From positions 558,001-622,000 of the forward strand of contig NZ_CANMJY010000001.1 of assembly GCF_947498345.1 (NCBI RefSeq): DNA of 64,000 nt, read 5' to 3'. This document shows positions 40,804-50,291 of this stretch, piece after piece. Position numbers and translations under genes: made by a program. Positions within the stretch are counted from its first letter, which is position 1. The number at the start of each line of letters is the position of its first letter. A model generated the notes under the pieces. The model made no database searches, had not been told where the DNA came from, and was given only the letters and a program-made list of their open reading frames with translations. The DNA comes from an uncultured Winogradskyella sp. GTDB lineage: Bacteria; Bacteroidota; Bacteroidia; Flavobacteriales; Flavobacteriaceae.

Positions 40804-42603
40804 ATGACGAAGATTAAAAACATTGCAATTATTGCACACGTAGATCACGGTAAAACTACCTTGGTAGATAAGATTATGTACCACTGTCAGTTATTCCGCG
40901 AAAATGAGAATACAGGGGATTTAATTTTAGATAATAATGACTTAGAACGCGAACGCGGAATTACTATTACATCTAAAAATGTATCAGTAGTTTATAAAGA
41001 TACTAAGATTAATATCATTGATACTCCTGGTCACGCGGATTTTGGAGGTGAAGTAGAACGTGTATTGAATATGGCTGATGGTGTTTTACTATTGGTTGAT
41101 GCTTTTGAAGGCCCTATGCCACAAACCCGTTTTGTATTACAAAAAGCGATTGATTTAGGTTTAAAACCCTGTGTGGTAGTAAACAAGGTAGATAAAGAAA
41201 ATTGTACACCAGATGAAGTACACGAGAAAGTATTTGATCTAATGTTCGAACTCGGAGCAGAAGAATGGCAATTAGATTTCCCAACGGTATATGGGTCAGC
41301 TAAGCAAAATTGGATGAGTGAGGATTGGGAAAAGCCTACGGATAATATTGAACCATTATTGGATATGGTGATTGAGCACATTCCGGAACCAAAAATTGAA
41401 GAAGGAACTACGCAGATGTTGATTACATCTTTAGACTTTTCAAGCTTTACGGGTCGTATAGCAATAGGGCGATTAACGAGAGGAACTTTAAAAGCAAACC
41501 AGCAAATTTCTTTGGTAAAAAGAGATGGTTCTATTGTAAAAAGTAAAATAAAAGAATTACATACGTTTGAAGGTTTAGGTCGTAAAAAAGTAGAAGAAGT
41601 GCAAGCAGGTGATATTTGTGCTATAGTAGGGCTTGAAGGTTTTGAAATCGGAGATACGGTTGCAGATATTGAAAACCCTGAAGGGTTAAAGACCATAGCA
41701 ATTGATGAACCTACGATGAGTATGTTGTTTACAATCAATGATTCTCCTTTCTTTGGTAAAGATGGGAAATATGTAACCTCTCGTCATATTAAAGAGCGTT
41801 TAACCAAAGAGCTGGAAAAGAACTTAGCGCTTAGGGTTGAAGACACTGATAGTGCGGATAAGTTTATGGTTTTTGGTAGAGGAGTATTGCATTTATCAGT
41901 ATTAATAGAAACTATGCGTCGCGAAGGTTATGAATTACAAATTGGTCAACCACAAGTTATCATCAAAGAGATTGATGGTGTTAAATGTGAACCTTTTGAA
42001 GAAATGACTATAGATTTACCTGAACATGTTTCTGGTAAAGCTATAGAAATGGTAACTATGCGAAAAGGCGAAATGCTAAGTATGGAAGCCAAAGCTGATC
42101 GAATGGTTTGTGAGTTTATTGTACCGTCTAGAGGAATTATAGGTTTACGTAATCAGTTGTTAACTGCAACTGCAGGCGAAGCTATTATGGCTCACCGTTT
42201 TAAAGAATATCAGCCATTAAAAGGTGGTATACCAGAACGTCAGAACGGATCTTTAGTATCTATGGAAAATGGACAAGCTATTCCTTATTCTATTGATAAA
42301 TTACAAGAGAGAGGGAAGTTCTTTATTGACCCAGGGGAAGATATCTATGAAGGTCAGGTTATTGGTGAAAATTCTCGTGGTGACGATATGGTTGTTAATG
42401 TAACAAAGACCAAAAAGTTAAGTAATGTGCGTTCTGCAGGAGCTGATGATAAAGCTAAGATTGTACCGGCTATTAAATTTTCTTTAGAGGAAGCTTTAGA
42501 GTACATTCAGAAAGATGAATACGTAGAGGTGACACCAAATCATCTTAGGCTTAGAAAAATCTTATTAAAAGAAGTAGATCGTAAACGAAATAAGTCAATT
42601 TAA
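40804..42603 (+). CDS. typA: ribosome-associated GTPase TypA/BipA
   Basis: 599 residues from the ATG at 40804; the in-frame ATG at 40756 precedes the -7 box and encodes a non-homologous MRIIRCTFARLKSASV. EF-G-like translational GTPase: G1 AHVDHGKTTLV, G2 ERERGITI, G3 DTPGHADFGGEV, G4 VVNKVDK, plus the EF-G-like domains and the C-terminal BipA-specific region (MSMEAKADRMVCEFIVPSRG, MAHRFKEYQP). It acts in ribosome assembly and stress adaptation. Monocistronic by appearance. Confidence 0.97.
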   Translation: MTKIKNIAIIAHVDHGKTTLVDKIMYHCQLFRENENTGDLILDNNDLERERGITITSKNVSVVYKDTKINIIDTPGHADFGGEVERVLNMADGVLLLVDAFEGPMPQTRFVLQKAIDLGLKPCVVVNKVDKENCTPDEVHEKVFDLMFELGAEEWQLDFPTVYGSAKQNWMSEDWEKPTDNIEPLLDMVIEHIPEPKIEEGTTQMLITSLDFSSFTGRIAIGRLTRGTLKANQQISLVKRDGSIVKSKIKELHTFEGLGRKKVEEVQAGDICAIVGLEGFEIGDTVADIENPEGLKTIAIDEPTMSMLFTINDSPFFGKDGKYVTSRHIKERLTKELEKNLALRVEDTDSADKFMVFGRGVLHLSVLIETMRREGYELQIGQPQVIIKEIDGVKCEPFEEMTIDLPEHVSGKAIEMVTMRKGEMLSMEAKADRMVCEFIVPSRGIIGLRNQLLTATAGEAIMAHRFKEYQPLKGGIPERQNGSLVSMENGQAIPYSIDKLQERGKFFIDPGEDIYEGQVIGENSRGDDMVVNVTKTKKLSNVRSAGADDKAKIVPAIKFSLEEALEYIQKDEYVEVTPNHLRLRKILLKEVDRKRNKSI

Positions 42604-42631
42604 AATAAGAAGTTTTATATTTACCAAAACA

Positions 42632-42847
42632 ATGACTATGCATTTTCTTTATTTCGACCCAGGATTAGGAGCCATGATTATTCAGGCTATTATTGCTGCT
42701 GTTGCAGGTGTAGTGCTCTTTTCTAAAAACTTAATGTATAAAATCAAGATGTTTTTTGGTATGGCAAAACCACAAGAAGAAGATGTTTTTGATGATATAG
42801 ACATAAAAGACTCGGAGATTGAAAACGACAGCTCTGGGAAATCCTAA
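42632..42847 (+). CDS. small membrane protein preceding sulfatase-like array (71 aa)
   Basis: Starts HFLYFDPGLGAMIIQAIIAA, a FxDPGxG motif entering one membrane segment, then VLFSKNLMYKIKMFFG and an acidic tail. I recognise this compact form (DPGxGS plus one helix plus basic KIKxFF) as a protein that often precedes membrane sulfatase-like and NoeA-like methyltransferase genes. It starts 28 bases after typA and 44 before the first sulfatase-like gene. Likely a partner of the array; function unknown. Confidence 0.75.
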   Translation: MTMHFLYFDPGLGAMIIQAIIAAVAGVVLFSKNLMYKIKMFFGMAKPQEEDVFDDIDIKDSEIENDSSGKS

Positions 42848-42891
42848 AATTCTTCACATAGTTAGATTTCAAGTGTTATTAGAAATAAGAC

Positions 42892-44382
42892 ATGATTGAT
42901 AATTTACGTATGTTTATATTAAGGTTTATAAAATCGAAAAAAGAGACTCCATATATTGCTGCTATTGCTGCAGGTTTATATCCTATTCTGTATTATTTTG
43001 CCTCTAATTTTGGATATGTAAATTCAATAGAACATATAGGTTTCTTTGTCATAGCTTATATTGGTATTCCACTTATATCAATTCTCATTTTAAGATTAAT
43101 TTTCTCTAAAATTGATACTCTTAAAGCATATAAAGGCTATATAATATCGGTATTGAATATATTATGGTTTGGAGTACTACTTGCTATAAATACATCGGGT
43201 TTAAGCAGACTTAACTCTGTAATCATTTTGGTTACTACAGTATTGTTAGGAGTATTTTTAACAAAGCACATTAAGAAGTTTATTGTGTTTCAGTTTTTTT
43301 TAGCTTTTGTAGCCTTGCTTTACATTACACCCAAACTTGGTGCTTTAATGTTTCAATCTACGGATTGGATGCAACAACCAGATAATATCGAAGCAGTTGT
43401 ATTTAAAAACACACCAAACATATATTTAATTCAGCCCGATGGTTATGCTAATTTTTCTGAATTAAAAAGAGGACATTACAACATTGATAATTCTGAATTT
43501 GAGAACTATTTAGAACTTCAAGGTTTTACATTGTATAATGACTATAGAAGTAATTACTTTTCTACAATAAGCTCTAATAGTTCACTTTTTTCAATGAGGC
43601 ATCATTTATATAACAAGCTAATTTTTAAGACTGTTGAGTGTTACAAATCGAGACGTATTATAGCGGGTAATAACCCTGTAATTAAGATATTCAAGAATAA
43701 TAATTATAAAACATCATTGCTTTTGGAAAGCGAATATTTAATTGCCAATCGCCCAAAAGTTAATTACGATTATCAAAATATTTCATTTGATGAAATGCCT
43801 TATTTAACTCAAGGTTTTGATATTCAACGAAATCTTGTAGATGATCTTAAAACGGAGATGCATTTAAATTCTGATACTAAAAACTTCTATTTCATAGAAA
43901 AAATAATACCTAGCCATATTGCACAATCCCGACTAGATAATTTAGGAAAGGAAGGTGAACGTTTGGCATATATTGAAAACTTAAAGACAGCTAATGTCTG
44001 GCTAAAAGAAATGATAGAAGCTATTGAGAAAGAAGACCCAAATGGTTTAGTTGTTATTATGGCAGATCATGGAGGCTTTGTGGGTATGAATAGTATTTAC
44101 GAAGCTAAAATAAAGCAAGACGATAAGGATTTAGTTAAATCTGTATTTACTGCAGCACTTGCTGTTAAATGGCCAAAAAAACAAGTTCCTGAGGATTTAG
44201 AATTTAAGACTTCAGTGAATTTTTTCAGGAATTTATTTTCGTATTTATCAGATGATAAACGTTATTTAGATCATTTGCAAGAAGATGCTAGTTATTTGGC
44301 AATAAAAAAAGAAGCACCATTTGGTGTTTATAAAGCTATAAATAAAGATAATAACGTTATTTTTGATAAAATAACTGATTAA
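42892..44382 (+). CDS. membrane sulfatase-like protein, array copy 1 (496 aa)
   Basis: Four to five membrane segments in residues about 15-150, then an extracytoplasmic alkaline-phosphatase-superfamily domain. Visible are PNIYLIQPDGYANF (Asp about 183), the Ser-rich STISSNSSLFSMRHH region where the nucleophile is expected, and IMADHGGFVG (Asp392-His393) as metal site. Such enzymes transfer or cleave phospho-alcohol or sulfate groups on surface glycans. It is one of four paralogues with exactly 496 residues. The NoeA-like methyltransferase gene separates it from copies 2-4. Confidence 0.85.
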   Translation: MIDNLRMFILRFIKSKKETPYIAAIAAGLYPILYYFASNFGYVNSIEHIGFFVIAYIGIPLISILILRLIFSKIDTLKAYKGYIISVLNILWFGVLLAINTSGLSRLNSVIILVTTVLLGVFLTKHIKKFIVFQFFLAFVALLYITPKLGALMFQSTDWMQQPDNIEAVVFKNTPNIYLIQPDGYANFSELKRGHYNIDNSEFENYLELQGFTLYNDYRSNYFSTISSNSSLFSMRHHLYNKLIFKTVECYKSRRIIAGNNPVIKIFKNNNYKTSLLLESEYLIANRPKVNYDYQNISFDEMPYLTQGFDIQRNLVDDLKTEMHLNSDTKNFYFIEKIIPSHIAQSRLDNLGKEGERLAYIENLKTANVWLKEMIEAIEKEDPNGLVVIMADHGGFVGMNSIYEAKIKQDDKDLVKSVFTAALAVKWPKKQVPEDLEFKTSVNFFRNLFSYLSDDKRYLDHLQEDASYLAIKKEAPFGVYKAINKDNNVIFDKITD

Positions 44383-44408
44383 TCCTTATATAGTAAACCA
44401 AAAATTAA

Positions 44409-45800
44409 GTGCAAGCAAAAAACGCTCATTCTGCTTCTTTTAGAGATCCTTCAGGTTATATTTTTGTCGAAAATGGCGATGTGAAAAGAACCATTAATCC
44501 TATCTATTTTAAACAATACAAAGCACTAACTGAAAGTGGCTTTTATAAGAATTTGTTTAAAAATGAAGTGTTGATTAGACATGAAGAAATTTCTAAATCT
44601 GAAAAAGAAATTATCATCAAGGCCGAAAAGATTCCCTTTATAACTTATCCTTATGAGTGGAGTTTTAACATGTATAAGGAAGCGGCACTGCTGACTTTAA
44701 GACTTCAGAAATATAGTTTGGAAAATGGGTTTTCATTAAAGGATGCTTCAGCTTTTAATGTTACTTTCCATAAGGGTAAGGCTGTTTTTATTGATACCTT
44801 ATCTTTTGATTTTTATACGGAAAACTCTCCCTGGAGAGCCTATAAACAGTTTATTACACACTTTTTTGGCCCAATGCTTTTGGCTCATTATCATGGCGCA
44901 CAACAGTTAAAGTTATTGGCCAGCTTTATAGACGGTATACCTGTGAAACAGATAAGTTCTATGTTGCCAGCTAAAACAAAATTGAGTCCATTACTATATT
45001 CCAATATTCATTTACTTGCGAAATTAGAAGATAGGCATAATGAAGATTATAAGGGAGAAGCTAAAGTGGCATCATTATCTAAAAAAGGTCAGCTTAATAT
45101 TATTAAAAGCCTGTACGATTATATTAAAAAGCTTGAGCTTAAAGAAAAGTCTGAATGGGGAAATTACTATGACAAAACAAACTATACCAACAAAGCATTT
45201 GATGAAAAGTCATTAATCATTAATCAATGGGTAGGTGAGGTTAATCCCAATACTTTAATTGACGTTGGAGGTAATGATGGTACATTTGTAAGGAAGCTTC
45301 AGGATGATGTTGAATTGGCTTTGGTTAGCGATATAGATAATAATGCGGTCGATTTTAATTTTAAAACCATGAGGCTTAATAAAGAAACATCTATGCTACC
45401 ATTTGTTTTAGATGTTCTCTCCCCATCACCTGCTATAGGATTAAATAATCAAGAGCGCGATTCTTTTTTAGATAGAATTAAAGTATTTGCACCAGATATA
45501 ACATTTGCGCTTGCTGTAATACATCATATTTCGCTGTCAGGTAATGTGCCATTTCAAAGATCTGCTGAGTTTTTTAGTGGTTTCTCAAAATATCTGGTGA
45601 TTGAGTTTCCTAAGCGAAACGATTCATGGGTGCAACGTTTGTTAAACAGTAAAGCAGATTTTAAGGATTATTTCGACTTTTATAATTTTGACAATTTCAT
45701 TGAGGCTTACTCAGAAGTATTTGAGATTATAGAACAAAAAGCAATAAAAGATTCTGAACGTGTATTATTACTTTTAAAGCATAAGAATCTGAACACTTAG
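44409..45800 (+). CDS. SAM-dependent methyltransferase, NoeA-like
   Basis: 463 residues from a GTG start. An N-terminal region of about 240 residues (FRDPSGYIFVENGDVKRTIN, DASAFNVTFHKGKAVFIDTL) precedes a methyltransferase core with TLIDVGGNDGTFVRKLQ as motif I (about residue 278), VSDIDNNAVD as motif II and TFALAVIHHISLSG as motif IV. This two-part layout resembles NoeA-type methyltransferases, which occur with sulfatase-like genes. It is inserted between array copies 1 and 2 with 26- and 5-base gaps. Confidence 0.85.
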   Translation: MQAKNAHSASFRDPSGYIFVENGDVKRTINPIYFKQYKALTESGFYKNLFKNEVLIRHEEISKSEKEIIIKAEKIPFITYPYEWSFNMYKEAALLTLRLQKYSLENGFSLKDASAFNVTFHKGKAVFIDTLSFDFYTENSPWRAYKQFITHFFGPMLLAHYHGAQQLKLLASFIDGIPVKQISSMLPAKTKLSPLLYSNIHLLAKLEDRHNEDYKGEAKVASLSKKGQLNIIKSLYDYIKKLELKEKSEWGNYYDKTNYTNKAFDEKSLIINQWVGEVNPNTLIDVGGNDGTFVRKLQDDVELALVSDIDNNAVDFNFKTMRLNKETSMLPFVLDVLSPSPAIGLNNQERDSFLDRIKVFAPDITFALAVIHHISLSGNVPFQRSAEFFSGFSKYLVIEFPKRNDSWVQRLLNSKADFKDYFDFYNFDNFIEAYSEVFEIIEQKAIKDSERVLLLLKHKNLNT

Positions 45801-45805
45801 AATAT

Positions 45806-47296
45806 ATGTTCAAAGTTTTAACCAAGAAGTTTCGCAATTTCTTAAATGAAGACAAAACACATCCCGTTATTGCGATTTTGGCGGCAAGTATATATGCATT
45901 GTTATATTATTACGATAAGAATTATGCATTAAGCAATTCAAAATCACAGTTTATTTATCTGGTAACAATTTATATTCTTAGCCCTCTTGTTTTATTCTAT
46001 TTATTGAATTTTTTATTTAAGCAAAGTGAAAAAATCAATACGTTAAGACCTTATTTACTCCCTATATTTAATTTAAGCTGTTTTTTATTAACCGTAGTAA
46101 TTAGCCTATACGGTTTTGACATATTTAAATTGTTTTTAGCTTTAATCATAGGTGTTACTATTGGTTATGTTTTAAAAGCGCATTTAAAAAAAATAATAGT
46201 TATTCAGTGTATTCTAATCCTTATGGTATTACCAAAATTGATACCGGATTTTTATAGGGAAATAACATACACTAAGGAATGGATGGAGCAACCAGATAAA
46301 ATTGAATTAGCCGCATTTAAAAAAAGACCAAATATTTATGTGATTCAACCTGATGGTTATATCAGCTTCTCAACATTTAGAGATTCTATTCATAATTATA
46401 ATAACAATAAATTTGAAGTTTACTTAAAATCGAAAAATTTTATAATTTATGATGAGTACAGAAGTAATTATTCTTCCACTTTAGGCTCTAATAGTGCTTT
46501 ATTTGGTATGAAACACCATTATTATGGTAATACAACATTAGGAATTAACCCAAGGCATAATAAGCGAAATGAAATAGTAGAAAGTAATCCAGTACTAAGA
46601 ACTCTAAAGCATAATAATTACAAAACATTTTTAATGTTGCAAGTTCCTTATCTGTTATCTAATAGACCTAATATTGATTTTGATTATTGTAATATCTCTA
46701 TGGATGATGTTTCTTACCTTAATAGAGGCTTTTCTGGTAAAACAGACCTAATGAAAGATACGAAACAGGCAATTAAAAATAATGCATCCACTTCTAACTT
46801 CTTCTTTATTGAATCTATGTTACCAAGTCATATTACAACAAATTATAATTCTGAGAGCTCTGTACAAAATGAACGTAATTTATATATGGAGCGAATAGAG
46901 AAAGCTAATTTGTGGCTTAAGGAATTGGTAGATTTTATTACTAAAGAAGATCCCAATGGTCTTATCATTATAGCTGCTGATCATGGTGGTTTTGTCGGTT
47001 TTAATTTTTACCGGGAAAAACTCCGTAAGACAGATAATCCATTACTTATTAATTCAATTTTTTCGTCACTATTGGCGATAAAATGGCCAAATGATTCTGT
47101 TCCTACTTATCATAAAGAACTAAAATCTTCAGTTAACCTTTTTAGAGTTTTATTTACCTATTTAAGCGAAAATGAAGATTACTTATTTCACTTACAAGAA
47201 AACAAAAGTTATATTACTATTAGAGAAGGTGCGCCAACAGGAGTTTACGAGTATATAGATAAAAAAGGAACAACTGTTTTTAAAAGAATTAAGTAG
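45806..47296 (+). CDS. membrane sulfatase-like protein, array copy 2 (496 aa)
   Basis: Same layout as copy 1: membrane segments to about residue 150, then NIYVIQPDGYISF, the STLGSNSALFGMKHHYYG region and IIAADHGGFVG. The C-terminal SSVNLFRVLFTYLSENEDYL and APTGVYEYID segments are shared with copies 3 and 4 but less with copy 1. It starts 5 bases after the methyltransferase gene. The KLIPDFYREITYTKEWMEQP linker before the catalytic domain is shorter in hydrophobic content than in copy 1. Confidence 0.85.
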   Translation: MFKVLTKKFRNFLNEDKTHPVIAILAASIYALLYYYDKNYALSNSKSQFIYLVTIYILSPLVLFYLLNFLFKQSEKINTLRPYLLPIFNLSCFLLTVVISLYGFDIFKLFLALIIGVTIGYVLKAHLKKIIVIQCILILMVLPKLIPDFYREITYTKEWMEQPDKIELAAFKKRPNIYVIQPDGYISFSTFRDSIHNYNNNKFEVYLKSKNFIIYDEYRSNYSSTLGSNSALFGMKHHYYGNTTLGINPRHNKRNEIVESNPVLRTLKHNNYKTFLMLQVPYLLSNRPNIDFDYCNISMDDVSYLNRGFSGKTDLMKDTKQAIKNNASTSNFFFIESMLPSHITTNYNSESSVQNERNLYMERIEKANLWLKELVDFITKEDPNGLIIIAADHGGFVGFNFYREKLRKTDNPLLINSIFSSLLAIKWPNDSVPTYHKELKSSVNLFRVLFTYLSENEDYLFHLQENKSYITIREGAPTGVYEYIDKKGTTVFKRIK

Positions 47297-47302
47297 AATT
47301 CT

Positions 47303-48793
47303 ATGCTGATGGACATAAGAAGAAATATTCATAAATTTTCAAAAAGCGATAGGCTACGCCCAACAACTTATGCACTTGCTGCTGGCTTTTATCCATTGAT
47401 TCATTATTACAATACTAATTTTCTAATGGTGAACTCTTGGCCTCAGTTAATGTGGTTTCTTATAGTTTTTATTATTCTTCCTATTATAGTTTTTTACATA
47501 GCTTCATTTCTGGTAAAACGGTTTTCTATATTAAAAAGCTATAAAGGCCATATTTTTACTGGTTTAAATATTTTTGTTTTTTCAAACCTGTTACTATTTG
47601 TAACTTATGGATTAACTAAAAAACACCTCTTAATTATGGGGCTTTTAGCATTATTGCTAATGTTTGTTCTACATAAGTATTATAAAAAGTTGATATTAAT
47701 TCAATTTTTAATGACACTTGTTACTCTAGTCTTATTTCTGCCTAAGTTGTTTAGTTATTATAACTATTCTAATGATTGGATGCTACTGCCAGATACTATT
47801 GACAAAGTAGTATTAAAAGAAACACCTAATATTTATGTGATTCAACCCGATGGTTATACCAATTTTAATGAGCTGGAAAAAGCACCTTATAATTATGATA
47901 ATTCTGAGTTTAAAAGATATTTAGAATCCAATGAATTTACAATATATGACAATAACAGAAGCAATTATTTTTCTACCCTTACGTCTAACGCTTCAATGTT
48001 TGCTATGAAGCATCATTATTATATGAAATCTGTTGGTGCTAATGAAACACAATATGATTATCGTAAAGGCTTAGCGGGAGATAATAACACAGTAAAGATC
48101 TTAAAAAACAACGGTTATAAAACCTTTATGCTTTTGGGGTTTCCTTACATTATCATTAACAGGCCTAAAAAAGAAATCGATGTTATCAATTACGATTATA
48201 GTTCTATGTCTTACATTGGTAATAAATGGAAAGGCAAATTTCCGTTAGATACTTTAGAATATTTAATGACTAAGAATAAAACTACTCACAACTTTTTTTT
48301 CATAGAAAAAATATTACCAACTCATATTGAAAATTTAAAATCTAAAAGCAGAGGTGTAGAAGGTGAGCGTAAAGCTTATTTAGAACGTTTAGAAGAAAGT
48401 AATAATTGGTTAAAACAAGTTATAGAGACGATTACAAGTAACGATAAAGAAGGAATCATTGTGTTGGTCTCTGACCATGGTGGTTATGTTGGTTTAGAAT
48501 CTGCTGAAGATGTATATTCTAAACTAGAGAATTCAGCCCTCAAAAAATCAGTATTTTCATCATTACTAGCTATTAAGTGGTCTAATAATGGTGCTCCAAA
48601 ATTTGATGATCAATTAAAAAGCAATGTTAATCTATTCAGAGTTTTGTTTGCACATTTAAGCCAAAACGAAACTTATCTTCAATATTTAGAAGATGATAAG
48701 AGCTACATAACTATTAAAAAGAAAGCACCTAAAGGTGTGTATGAGTATATTGATAATTCTGGACAGCCAGCATTTAATAAATTGAGTAACTGA
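47303..48793 (+). CDS. membrane sulfatase-like protein, array copy 3 (496 aa)
   Basis: Membrane part LKSYKGHIFTGLNIFVFSNL and others, then NIYVIQPDGYTNF, STLTSNASMFAMKHHYYM and VLVSDHGGYVG. Ser replaces the Ala before DHGG, and Tyr replaces Phe after it, as in copy 4, suggesting that copies 3 and 4 share a later ancestor or selection. It starts 6 bases after copy 2. Same expected activity on extracytoplasmic glycans, possibly with a different acceptor. Confidence 0.85.
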   Translation: MLMDIRRNIHKFSKSDRLRPTTYALAAGFYPLIHYYNTNFLMVNSWPQLMWFLIVFIILPIIVFYIASFLVKRFSILKSYKGHIFTGLNIFVFSNLLLFVTYGLTKKHLLIMGLLALLLMFVLHKYYKKLILIQFLMTLVTLVLFLPKLFSYYNYSNDWMLLPDTIDKVVLKETPNIYVIQPDGYTNFNELEKAPYNYDNSEFKRYLESNEFTIYDNNRSNYFSTLTSNASMFAMKHHYYMKSVGANETQYDYRKGLAGDNNTVKILKNNGYKTFMLLGFPYIIINRPKKEIDVINYDYSSMSYIGNKWKGKFPLDTLEYLMTKNKTTHNFFFIEKILPTHIENLKSKSRGVEGERKAYLERLEESNNWLKQVIETITSNDKEGIIVLVSDHGGYVGLESAEDVYSKLENSALKKSVFSSLLAIKWSNNGAPKFDDQLKSNVNLFRVLFAHLSQNETYLQYLEDDKSYITIKKKAPKGVYEYIDNSGQPAFNKLSN

Positions 48794-48800
48794 TATTAAA

Positions 48801-50291
48801 ATGAGCCTACGTAACAAAGTCATTGATTATTTAAAAAATGATAAATTAAATCCAACTTTAGTTGCATTAGCTGCGGGTTTATATCCAATGATTTATGTTT
48901 ATTCTAAGAACTTTTCTATTGTTAATTCTTTTGAACATTTAGTGTTTTTTGTATTAAGCTTTCTGGTATTACCATCTTTAGTTTTTAATGCTATAAATTG
49001 GGGATTAAAAAGGTTAAATAAAGCTCAATATAGCTTACTTGTTATAGCAATGCTTAATGTATTTACCTTTTTATTTCTTATTAAAATTATTACCTATTCT
49101 GGTCCGCAACGAAAAAAAACGGTTTTGATAGTATTAATTGCTGTTTTATTTGCTTTGTATCTAAAAAAGCATCTTAAACGCCTTGTATTATTACAATATT
49201 TGTTGGCTTTTGTTAGCGTGTTTAGTTTGGTACATACAATTTATACAAACACGAGCATATCTAATGCTTGGCAAAATCAACCAGATGATATTATTAAGGT
49301 GAAATTTAAAACCAAACCAAATGTATATGTTATTCAACCAGATGGTTATGCTAATTTTTTTGAAATCTATAAAGGGTATTACAATTATGATAACTCAGAA
49401 TTTGAAGCCTTCTTGAATAAAAATAACTTTACACATTACCCTAATTTTAGAAGTAACTATTCAACAACCTTATCGTCTAATTCGTCATTTTTTATGATGA
49501 AACATCATTATTATAATAAACGCATTTCTAATTTCGAATTATACAATGCACGAAATATGATTGTTTCTAAAAACCCTGTCTTAGAGATATTTAAAAACAA
49601 CGGTTATAGTACTCATTTTATAACGCAGACAGGCTATATGATGTTTAACAGGCCAAAAATGGGTTATGATTACTGTAATCTTACTTATGGGGATTTTCCT
49701 TATATAAGTCCGGGAATTGCTAAACCAATAGATATAAGCACAGATTTAAAATCTACGATTTCTGATGCTACAAAGCAACCAAAATTTGTTTTTATTCAAT
49801 TACTAAAGCCATGGCATATTAAGAGTAAAAAGAAAAATTCTAGTAATGATAAAGATATTGAGCGACAAGAGTGGCTTAAAAATCTTGAAGAAGCAAATAC
49901 AATACTTAGATCTACAATAGAGTTAATAAAGAAGCACGATAATAATGCTTTAGTTATAATTGCTTCAGACCATGGTGGCTATGTAGGTTTTAATTATGCC
50001 AGTGAAGCAGATGCGATGACTAAAGATAGAGATTTAATATATTCAATTTATAGCAGTCAGTTATCTATACATTGGCCTAATAACAATATCCCCAGTTTTA
50101 ATGATAAATTTAAAACCTCAGTAAATGTTTTTCGCTTGCTTTTTACCTACTTGTCTAAAAACAATGCTTACTTAGAACATCTTGAAGCGGATGTGAGCTA
50201 TAAGGTTTTAAGACATGGAGTTTCTGATGGTATCTATGAATATATAAATGAAGATGATCAGGTGATACTTAAAGAGTTTTATATGCTATAA
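48801..50291 (+). CDS. membrane sulfatase-like protein, array copy 4 (496 aa)
   Basis: Membrane segments to about residue 150, NVYVIQPDGYANF, STTLSSNSSFFMMKHHYYN and IIASDHGGYVG. It differs from the others by the LLKPWHIK stretch where copies 1-3 have KIIPSH, SMLPSH or KILPTH, so a residue pair near the metal site is changed (Pro-Ser/Thr-His becomes Pro-Trp-His). It starts 7 bases after copy 3 and ends next to the convergent glycosyltransferase (no gap). Confidence 0.85.
   Translation: MSLRNKVIDYLKNDKLNPTLVALAAGLYPMIYVYSKNFSIVNSFEHLVFFVLSFLVLPSLVFNAINWGLKRLNKAQYSLLVIAMLNVFTFLFLIKIITYSGPQRKKTVLIVLIAVLFALYLKKHLKRLVLLQYLLAFVSVFSLVHTIYTNTSISNAWQNQPDDIIKVKFKTKPNVYVIQPDGYANFFEIYKGYYNYDNSEFEAFLNKNNFTHYPNFRSNYSTTLSSNSSFFMMKHHYYNKRISNFELYNARNMIVSKNPVLEIFKNNGYSTHFITQTGYMMFNRPKMGYDYCNLTYGDFPYISPGIAKPIDISTDLKSTISDATKQPKFVFIQLLKPWHIKSKKKNSSNDKDIERQEWLKNLEEANTILRSTIELIKKHDNNALVIIASDHGGYVGFNYASEADAMTKDRDLIYSIYSSQLSIHWPNNNIPSFNDKFKTSVNVFRLLFTYLSKNNAYLEHLEADVSYKVLRHGVSDGIYEYINEDDQVILKEFYML

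Noticed and set aside
41031-41738. 235-residue minus-strand ORF
   Set aside because: Antisense shadow of typA, whose plus-strand protein has all GTPase motifs.
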